Positions 55,301-64,000 of a stretch of DNA of 64,000 bases are shown piece by piece; within the stretch, counting starts at the first letter, position 1; every line of letters begins with the position of its first letter. This DNA comes from Trichuris trichiura. Its lineage: Eukaryota > Nematoda > Enoplea > Trichinellida > Trichuridae. The translations under genes were made by a program, and so were the position numbers. The stretch is from positions 6,138,001-6,202,000 of the forward strand of contig JBAJFE010000026.1 in NCBI GenBank assembly GCA_037903355.1. Direction: 5' to 3'. The notes beneath the pieces were generated by a model. It worked only from the letters and a program-made list of their open reading frames with translations. It did not search any database and was not told the DNA's origin.

Positions 55301-57214
55301 AGTAGTAAGTACTACTGAATGCTTTATTTTATATTTACTCTTTGTAACTTCAACATTTTATACCATTTCCAGGACTTTTCTCGCTCAGGCGGAGTTGTAC
55401 ATGAACTTGCAGTTAAGGCTAAAGAAGCAACATAATGATTCTTTAAACGTTTTTCAGCGAAGATGAGACAGTACTGCATGAAACTATTATTGTAATTTGT
55501 GGAGACACTGTGCTGAGAGAAAGGGGGAAGTGTTTATCTTCTAATTTCGTTTCGTTGTTTCATGCGTCCTTCCTGCTGAGATACACGAACACTTGACGTT
55601 CCATTATAAGCTCAACGGATAAGAACATTAGTCGTTTACTTATGGCTGGCAGTGGAGCGTGTGTTCAGGAGGTCCTTACTACTCTCGTACGGTTAATTTG
55701 CGTGTTACCCCAAGAAGCTGCTCGACCACTAGTTAACAAAATTTTTTGCTCTACTGCTGCAAAGCATAGTTTACTAATCAAGCTGTTTTTTGGAAAATAT
55801 TCAGATAAAAAAGTAGCTAGCGTTGCTGGCTGAACGGATGCTAACTAGAGCGAAACTGTTTGTAGCGATAAATATGGCTCTGAATCGCACCATTTTGCTT
55901 CCGCGTATACAGAATAACCACAGACAAAGTATACTAATATTAGAATGTGAAGTCATGATAAAAGTCGTATCCTTGACCATTTGTTATAAGCAAATGTACA
56001 GATTTTAAGGTACAAACATAGGAAGAATGAGGCACTCTGAAACTGTTCTTCGACAGTTCGGTGTTTTATTAATAAATTAAATTTTACTTATGATAAAGAT
56101 AAAAGCGCACATGGTTTCGCTTAAGCTTTGATGCCGCGGAACACAGAAGCAAAAGTTGCTTAGTGTAAAGTGTTGTCAGCATCAACTAATGAAGTTGGCT
56201 TGCGATTAGAGGAGCAAAAACCATGATCGCCTTGCTTATGATGTCAGACATCATTGTTATGGAGAAATCAATATGGTATCATGTTAGACACTTCATTACT
56301 ACATACGGATGAATAGCTTGCGCAGGTACAAACGCGTAGTTTTTGAAAAGGGCTTTCAGGACCGACAGTTTCTTGTTATCAGCATAAAGGGTAATGACAG
56401 CGCCCATCGCTTTTGCCGTTGAAAAGAGCAGACGGTCAGTTTTGATAGCTCCGTCCAAGAAGCAAACGTCCATACCTGCATATCTTTATATACTCCTGAA
56501 GATTTGCACACTCGTACAAAAACCTTCATCTTTAGTATAATAATAGCAGCCAGTGTATTATTGATCTTTATAGGAATAGCCAGTCGGAAGATGTAATGAG
56601 GAAACGTTGCGCTCCGCCAGACGAAGTTTTTGTCCATGGAAACATTTTGCGCCCTATGTCAGCCTGGAGAACCGCTAATCCAATGATTATTTGGTTATTC
56701 ATGCGCAGGTAACATTGGAGTTTGTTTGTCTTATCATGTCCGTCACGCAGGATTAATAATATTGAACCTCCGAAAACGTTTTAAAGCTTTGAGTTGCCTG
56801 CTTATTGATTTAAGCGTTCTACACTAGGATGAAAAACAAATGAATCAAAATTTTAGGTTCAAATGAATGATTGCATTGTTATACTGAAAATAAATTTAGC
56901 ACCAAAGGAGAGCACCGACTCTGCCGAAATTTGTAGCTTATGGCAACTGACAACGCAGTTGCATAATATTCACTGCCGCTTAAGCTGTTAGTACGAGGAA
57001 TGATGCTAGGTTTAAGCAAAGAAATGGAAAAAAAGTGATCGTCAGGTTAAAGGTATATTGCTAAAGAGCGTTACTATATCGATGATTTGCTGCAAGTCGA
57101 TTCCCAAGGTGACATTGACAGGTTCACTTTCGTTGTCCACAGGCCTAATGAGTGGGTCATATTCGGCAAGTAACTGTTTGTACAGCAGTTTTTCGTAGTC
57201 ACCACAAAGGGACT
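46362..57214 (-). CDS. Nicotinic acetylcholine receptor alpha-type subunit (signal exon missing)
   Basis: Cys-loop ligand-gated cation channel subunit of neuronal or muscle membrane. Exons: 57075-57214, 54784-54828, 52493-52602, 51306-51553, 50481-50675, 49826-49912, 46892-47001, 46362-46841. All phases fit, giving about 470 aa after the unseen signal peptide. Exon sizes such as the 45-nt second exon match the conserved nAChR pattern. Agonist-site residues are all present: loop D Trp ([10 protein letters not shown]), loop A Tyr ([16 protein letters not shown]), loop B Trp (GSWTYSG), loop C Tyr-CysCys-Tyr (KYACCPEPY). The Cys-loop is [17 protein letters not shown]. The CysCys pair makes it an alpha subunit, alpha7/ACR-16-like. 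M1 is [21 protein letters not shown]2 follows DAGEK with Glu at -1' (cation-selective), and M4 ends at [10 protein letters not shown]2 has Met at 9' (see findings). The M3-M4 loop is basic. The large intron between 47001 and 49826 contains a mariner remnant. Confidence 0.95.
47630..47990 (+). pseudogene. Decayed mariner-type transposase C-terminus
   Basis: Plus-strand sequence in three shifting frames keeps mariner landmarks in order. [20 protein letters not shown] corresponds to the second catalytic Asp motif (usually HDNAPAH). About 40 residues on, [10 protein letters not shown] corresponds to the LFPxLKxxLRG segment. Further on, [18 protein letters not shown] corresponds to the RWxKCIxxxGxY tail. 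At least two frameshifts and internal stops are present. It lies in an intron of the receptor gene, antisense to it. No terminal repeats were identified. Confidence 0.6.
52770..53072 (-). other. Open frame in receptor intron, possible Myb/SANT-like remnant
   Basis: A 100-codon frame without a start codon, inside the intron between receptor exons 54784-54828 and 52493-52602, on the same strand. It reads [20 protein letters not shown] and later [20 protein letters not shown]. The spacing of Trp, basic residues and the FFEEL segment resembles Myb/SANT-like or MADF DNA-binding domains found in some transposon-derived proteins. The likeness is weak and by eye only. It does not belong to the receptor. 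Confidence 0.2.
54117..54243 (+). mobile_element. Single-copy hammerhead-like element with short terminal inverted repeats
   Basis: A motif at 54163-54190 reads CTGATGA, C, GGGTC/GACCT hairpin, GAAA, followed by the family segment GCTCCGGAG. Around it lie short inverted ends (AAAACTTATTACG at about 54117 and CGTAATAAAGTTTT ending about 54243). Unlike the 27-kb elements it is not a long palindrome, so it may be closer to the founding unit. The hairpin here has one G-U pair in place of G-C. Confidence 0.55.
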
Positions 57215-60200
57215 CTGAAAAAGTCTGTCATAGAGACAATATATAAACAGGTAATCGCTTCACAAGTACTAATGTGAGTATTAAACGGAAAAAGTGGTCT
57301 CACGTTTAGATGCGTGAAATGAGTTTGTTCAAACAACTGCGTTTTATCCGCATCATCATCTTAAGGGGAAATGCCAAGGTTTGCATGGGGGTTCAAGAGT
57401 TGCCATAATTCCGTCACTGGTGAAACCTGGTCTGTTTCGAAAGAACTGAACTCAATATAGGATATTTAGTTAGAAATGATTTTTTCTCGACCCTCCAGCG
57501 AAGAATATGAATTGTTGTCATCGGAAAAATTTCATATCTAAACGAAAATATGTGCATCATATAGTAAAATGGGGCTTTTTATTGCCCTGCTTAAGAATAC
57601 TGATAGATGAGTTTCTGCCTTCGCGTGACAGTGATCTGTTTTTAACCTTCAGTTCATCTATACCTGTTTTACGTCTCTTGTCACCCTCAGAGCTTTTAGT
57701 CAATCCACAACTGAGACTCAGCGTTATCTTTACTGTACTAAATGCAAAAGTGCCCAAATGATATTGCAGTAAAAATATGCTAGTAACTGAAAGTATTTTA
57801 TGGATGGAAACTTTCCGTTAATTAAAAAATGCTGCTATTCTGTCAGAGTGGTTGGACAAACAGTTATCAGACGAGAACGAGTGTTTTTAGACTCATAGTG
57901 CATGCCTTCAGATGCAATTTCCCCCCTGATCAGTGCAGTCTGTCATTGCTACTAATATCATGGAGTTAAGAGGTAGCAGTTTAACAATACGCCTATAATA
58001 CCGTTCTGTTCACTCATTATTCCATAGTTAAGGCCATACTTTTCATTTACCAGCATTGCGGGGTGCCGCCTGAATGACGCTGTTAAGTAAGAAAAGACTA
58101 AACCAAAATGCAAACTTATTCTGGATGCAATAATATTTCATCATATGGGAATAAAGTTTTTCTTCTCAATTCACATAGTGCTTGATTCATCAGTTGATAT
58201 GACTTCTCAGTTTTAATCGAAACGCATTAATGAGCATCAGGAGATTATTTTAAAAACTAAAGCAAAATCGATTATTGATGACAAATTCTGTGGTTAAGAC
58301 ACTCATTTGAGGCGACGCTAAAGATCTTCTTAATTTATCATTGGCACTAAGCAAAGAATTTCTTTGGGACACTTACTTTTTTCAAGCTGAATTCAATTGG
58401 CTGTTTAAATATAACGAGCGATCGAAAACAACCGAAACAAGATGTAAGTAATTCATGCCATTCTCAATGTTTTAAAACGGCTTAGCTAAGAACGTCACTG
58501 TGCTTGAGTAAGTAATGAGGTGACGTTACGTAGATGACTTGGACCAGCGTAACATAAAATATTTGCCAATCCCTGTGGATTTTATTCTTTAAACGATCTG
58601 ATTAAGCTAAAGCTCGTCTGCCTGCAAGTGTTGAAAGCAGGCTAATACTGTTTCCCGATTGTGTTAGTTGCGTCATTTGTACGCTTAGTTATGTGCACCT
58701 ATAATTAATAATTATCTGTCATACTTTCTGTGTCGTTCAGACGACATGTGATTAAAGGTTTACTGTTAACGCCAACTGGGAAAATAGCATCTAGAAAACA
58801 TATTAAATGCTACCATGCCTTTGAGCGGCTTCGATCTTAAACAGCAATTATTGTGATTTGCATGATAGCTCAAGTGTCCAAAGCACTAACTGCTCGCTTG
58901 CTATCCATGTCATACCAGAAAAGGTTTTGTGATAATGTACATAGTAGCATTCTATCCTATGTTAATTGAAAGTGACTGCCAGAGAAAGTTTTTCCTATCA
59001 GGTCCGTCGATGCCTCGACATCAGCTTATCACAAAGAACGTGAGATAAGAAACAAACATGCTCTCTTTAGAAATGGATATTGTCTTTGACTTTACCTTGA
59101 CATAATAATATTAATAGAAGAATCTACTACAAATACTAACTGACGCTGAAGACAGGACGGGCCAGTTCCTGTACGCTCGGTCTAACGAAGCCCTGCCTAT
59201 AGAAAGCAGTTCTTCATGACAAATTTAAAAGAACCACACAGTTACTACTAGAGGTTATGAATTAAAAGTTATAGCAATTTTCTATACCTAAGTAAGGTCA
59301 AGGCAGACCTAAAAATTCGAGGTTGACACTCAGTATTTTCCAAAACTATGTTTGAGGTTACCTAAATCAGCATTCAGCGAAGATCGCTACAATCTTTACG
59401 GCCGTTTTTCTTCTCGTTGCACTTTGTATTCAAACGAAGCAATCGTCTTGCCAACGCACGGATGAGCAGTTGTTATGGGAAAACAGAACAGTGGCTTAAC
59501 TCGAGAGCTTTTGGAATGAATTTGCTCCATTGTTGGCGATGAGCGATTGGTTCTGGAGCAAGTTCTATTAACTTACAGTTGGCTACGAGGCGTGTACTGT
59601 GCGATAATTTTCCATCGCTGAAGATCAAACGTGTTCGTTTTGAGAGCTCTAAGATTAAGCCGTTGCTTTTTCTCCTAAATAACTACTCATCATTTCGTTG
59701 GGATCGCGTTTGTTCGGTTTAATAAAAGAGATCAACTAGGAGAAAGACCAGGCATGAGCTCAGTGAAGATCTCGTATGAAAAGCTGCAGACCCTTTAAAG
59801 AGCGTTCAGTGATCAAAGTACTGATACTATGAACTTCAACAGAAGCAGCTTGTCTGCACATGCACAACAAAGCAGACAAATTATTGAATCAAGAATTGTT
59901 TATGCGCTTTTTTCAATGCTTCCTAATGCCCACCCTTTTATACTTTACGAAACATTGTCTGTTTATCAGAAAGCGTGGTAACAAATCTGGGTCTGGAAAA
60001 AATTTGGAAAAAATGAAGTCTTTTCAGAAACACTTCATTTTAGGTATTGTATTGGCAAAGGCGCAAAATGCACATTGTGAAACGAGACTGAAATGTTCGG
60101 TTACTTAAGGCAGCTTAACTTTTTGATGCCCACTATTCGACTTTCGTCGGTGGTGAACATTTCTCTTACAACCTTACCCTATAGGCATGCTGGAAATAGG

Positions 60201-63200
60201 CTGTTCTGCTAATGGCTGTTTTGTGATAGTGTCTTGCCGTATAGATATCAGCAGCGGTTGCAAGTTCAAGTTAAGATTGCCTCAAAGTCACTTCAGCTCT
60301 TTCCGCCGTCAAAACTGTATAATGATTAAATTAGCTTATACGGCACGAGGCAAGTTAGAATAAGGAGAAAAACTAATCATCTTCTTTTGAGAAGAAATTA
60401 TTGAGCTAATGTTCGTATCAGCAGTTTTTATTATTTTCAGTAAGTTTCACGGGGTCCTTTTTCAAACTTGTTCACTATACCTATCTTCACATAAGGTACT
60501 TTGAAACTTTGTCAGCGGAACTTGGTTCGTCTGCCTCACGTAATAGAGCTGTTTTCCATTGAGTTCTCGTTTGACTGTCGACAGTGCGCAGTGGTTATTC
60601 CTTTCGTTTTTTGTCATCAGGCATTCATAATTTGCTGCACAATGGAACGTTCCAGTATTTCTTCTGAACACTAGGAATATTTAACCTTAATGCCAAGCCT
60701 GCACTTTCGAAAGAGTTAAATTTAGTTTTTCTTTCTGATGGCGAAGTTCGAATAACATGGAACGCGACTATGTAGTTTCATAGCTGAAAAGCGGAACAAT
60801 TGCCTTGACAACTCCACATCTACTGTACCGGAAACTCCTTTGCGCAAATCGTACTTAAAAGAAAGTTTCCGTTTTTGTCAATGAAATGCTCGTTTTGGCA
60901 GCCTTCGAAATACTAAGCTTAAAAAAGTAAGGCGTAAAAACAAGTTAGTAAATGTTTCCGCTCAAATAGTGGACGCTGCGATTAAAGAATAAGCGTTTTA
61001 CTTTTACAATCCGTAGCTTCGAATTCCTTCAATTATTTTTGACATAGTTTAATACTATTTGATCTTGGAAAAATAATCAGTGATTTCGTAAAGCAGAACC
61101 AATGCTAGCCGTGCACTGAAAACTTCAGAGTGAGTGATTAGCGTTCAGCACGTGCAAACTGATTCAATGCAGCTTGTCAAATAGGGGTACGCTTAATCAT
61201 AAACATTAACTTTCTGAGTATATGCTTTCTAGCAGCGGCTAGATATCATCTCTCCTCCGAAGTGCACTATATTAGCGAAGTAGATATGCTTCATACTTGC
61301 CTATAAGCTTTGAACGTACTTTTCAGAGTAAATATTAACGAGGAGGCCTTTTACTCTTCATTCTGTTGAACATTGTTAAGAGTTATGTTTAAGCTGTTCG
61401 TCTCAATCCAAAACTCGTTTTTGTCCTTATGGAAGGAACCCGTCTTTCTGTCAGAGAGAGGATAAACTTTTTGGATATTAACGTCATGCAAGAATCACTG
61501 ATATGGCTTTTGTCGCATTTCTCATTTCAAGTTTTTGCCCTTGATCCATTACATGGCCAATACGTTTTTTGTTATGAAGTGTGGTCGTTCTGATCCATTT
61601 TTGTTAGTCGAAAAACAGTTTAGTGGCTCTTATAAATTGGGTATTGAGATGTTCAACATATTTCAAACAGTCTGTTCATGTAAAATAAAGGGAAATAAGT
61701 GCTCTACACATGACATAAGGCGCGTCATTATCCAGGAATTGATTAATGCTGCTGTCAATGATCAGAGTTTAGTTCTGTTGAATGGTTTATGTCAAGCCCG
61801 CTATAGTTGAGAAGGTTTGACCATTGATTTGCACGGAAGTTATCTATTTTTCATAAAAACCTAACCGGTCCTGAAATTTTCACATTATTTGTCGCATTTC
61901 TAAACGTTCTTGTCCTCTTGGATCACATCTTATGATCTCATAGGTTCAATCGGACGATGTAGCTTTGACGGTATTTTGAAACTTCAGGATCTTGTGCATG
62001 TTGGAACGATTTCTTATACTATAGTGCAATAAGCCAGTCTGGACCTATACAGAAATTATGAATATCTCAAAGTTTTGTATAACGCTTTTGTAACGGATCT
62101 CCATCGTTGATGATGAAAAATGTGTGAAGTGCACGAAAAAAAGATGCATTTGCTTAATTTGAAAAAGAAGACACCTGCTCCCACGTAATTACTTACTGCA
62201 CCAAGGAAGAAATGAACTTTCGAACTTCCCCTGTTCCATTTTTTAGCAGCAGAACTCTGCAAGCTTTCCATGTTTACCTTTTGCAACAGAAGCGTGGGAA
62301 CAACTGACGCGGCGTTTTCTTTTCTTCCCATGTGGAATCTTGCTTTTAACAACAGGTCAAGTATTCAGTCACACCTCTGCATTTTATCAAAACTTTTTCG
62401 CGAATATACTGAGTTTAAAAAAACTTTTAAGCAGCTCTAGCAATCCTTACTCTGGTCAGGCGCAACAAAGCAGCTAACTTAAACTCAAAAACAGATTTAC
62501 TCTGTCTCAGGAATTAATTCACTTCACTGTCAATATATTTCACAAAGTGAAACAAAGCGCTGTATATACTTTCAGTGGCTATATACGGTCGGAATACTAG
62601 ATGTCGTGTAACCGCAAATCATTAACATTATCTGCTAGAGGCTAGATGTGCTTAGTGAAGCAGCTTTTATGCTTGGAAAAAAAAATACATAGGCGATATA
62701 CGCAGTCAGTTTTCCTACATGCAATAATTAAATTCCTTGAGTAACGTCATATTATGGAAAAGATGTAAATTAGAGGAGAACGGCAGAATGGGGGCGGAGT
62801 GAAGCGCAGGTTTCTAAGCAGTAAACAATAAGCGACAAAAACTTGCAAATAATGAAGCAATTAAAAAATGCTGAAGTAGCAATTGGTAACTACGCGCCAG
62901 CATACGGTTTTATTATTTATTATGAAAGCAACCCATGATATGAATGAAATTACGAACACTTCGTGGACGATTTCGGTAACACTCTTTTTCTCTTTCCCAA
63001 CGTCTATACAGTGTGCGTTAAAATGGATTTTGCATCCTAACTTGGAAACAACTGCAGCTTCATTATAGTCCCACGCTTTTCCTGCCATTAGCTATAATAC
63101 ACTGGTGTCACAGTAGGCTTAGATGATCTTATCTCCCTGTCTTCTTCCTGCACCTCATTCTGCAGCTCAACATAGATAGTCAGCTTTTGCTGCCTTTTCA

Positions 63201-64000
63201 TTGCATTTCCTTTGTACAGCAGCAACTTGTGCTGCTTCGAGTTCATTCAGGCACCTCTTAGATATTCTCTGCTATGTTATGAGTTGTAATCAGTCCTCTA
63301 ATCCTCATAAATGCATTCAGTTTTGAGGTTTCTGGAACAATGAACTTTTTGGTTCAATCTGCTATCCTCATTTTCAGTTTCCTCATGAACATCAAGTTGG
63401 TCCAACTTTTCAGTGGACAGAACAGCAGATTGAATATTCAGGACACTTTCATTGGGAAGCCCTCGCTTCATTGTTATGTTGTTAAGTCTCTTACAGTTGA
63501 CCTTGTGCAAAATCACGTGTGAGCGAACATGGTATCGCATTTCACGAAACGAAGGGCGTGTGAGAGAATCTGCGTTAGATGAAAATCCGCTTGGACAGAA
63601 ATAACTGTACATTTATTCCCTCAGGAAGGTACCTTTACAGCAATAGAATCTTAAGATTAGTTTTATGAATTACTGAATGTGCATTAGCCTTTTAAGACAG
63701 CGTGCTTCCAGTTCAAGCCAGACTATCATGCTGTGTAAGTCCGTGTGCAAAAGCCTGAAATCTGACTGGAAGCTAAACCTGCTGCAGTTGGCCGAAGTGC
63801 AGCACTGAGAAGGCGAAATTTGAAGAAACGCTGCCTTTGCAGCAAGGTTACTGGTTCTTAAAGATTCCTTCATCTTTGCACATGCACGGTCATAAAAAAG
63901 AGCGGGTTAAAAACTTTCAGTCTCATGTCGGGTCTAGTTATTCAGAATTTCAATTTTATCAGGTTCTTTTAATTTACTGTCACAAATTCTGGTCCCAGTT
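57215..64000. other. Upstream region of the receptor gene; no identified gene
   Basis: The signal-peptide exon of the receptor should lie here on the minus strand, but I could not fix it. A frame ending at a GTAAGT donor near 62193 (minus) is a weak candidate and lacks a convincing signal peptide. Other open frames (plus 61535-61810; minus 63298-63612) have no recognised domain. At 59146-59180 (plus) a CTGAAGA followed by an AGGA/TCCT hairpin resembles the hammerhead-like family, but the GAAA is lost. No tRNA or repeat array was seen. Confidence 0.4.

Noticed and set aside
56356..56637. Minus-strand frame beginning MDKNFVWRS, first considered as a receptor exon
   Set aside because: The true 45-nt receptor exon was found at 54784-54828 with exact phase and splice sites; this frame does not fit the family spacing.

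Overview
This window looks like nuclear DNA of an invertebrate animal, most probably a nematode. The reading rests on genes split by many short introns (often 50-80 nt) with T-rich TTTCAG or TTTTAG acceptors, splice-acceptor-like sites just upstream of several start codons (as expected with spliced-leader trans-splicing), and the protein sequences. Species is not determined. A clade I (Dorylaimia-type) nematode would fit the low gene density and long intergenic stretches, but that is inference. There are no bacterial operons and no CRISPR, and I recognised no rRNA or tRNA gene.

Five genes can be reconstructed. (1) An intronless class III POU-homeodomain transcription factor, + strand, 9834-11084. 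(2) A complete 15-exon CDC5L/CEF1 spliceosome gene, - strand, 19679-23267, about 804 aa. (3) MRPS11 (mitochondrial uS11m), + strand, 24788-26425, divergent from CDC5L. (4) A 12-exon SLC6 neurotransmitter/amino-acid transporter, + strand, 39420-44911, about 670 aa. (5) An alpha-type nicotinic acetylcholine receptor subunit, - strand, 46362-57214, eight exons found and only the signal-peptide exon missing. Genes 4 and 5 converge tail to tail. Exon phases are consistent throughout genes 2, 4 and 5, so these models are firm apart from one donor in CDC5L. In MRPS11 the single splice junction is uncertain.

The rest is mostly AT-rich intergenic or intronic DNA with mobile-element debris: two decayed mariner-type transposases (about 30.73-31.20 kb and 47.63-47.99 kb) and a set of long inverted-repeat (foldback) elements. 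Three foldback or IR-flanked loci (26.75-27.20, 27.60-27.89, 54.12-54.24 kb) carry a motif of the form CUGANGA-hairpin-GAAA, the conserved core of hammerhead ribozymes. The stem has compensatory changes between copies, and one element has a 14-bp flanking direct repeat. A further foldback at 34.3 kb and a short stretch at 59.1 kb look like decayed relatives. This repeat family is the best candidate for something undescribed here.

Both neuronal genes have unusual residues. The receptor has Met instead of Leu at the 9' gate of M2. The transporter lacks the TM7 asparagine that normally helps bind sodium. Several small, unrecognised, coding-looking exons are listed at low confidence.
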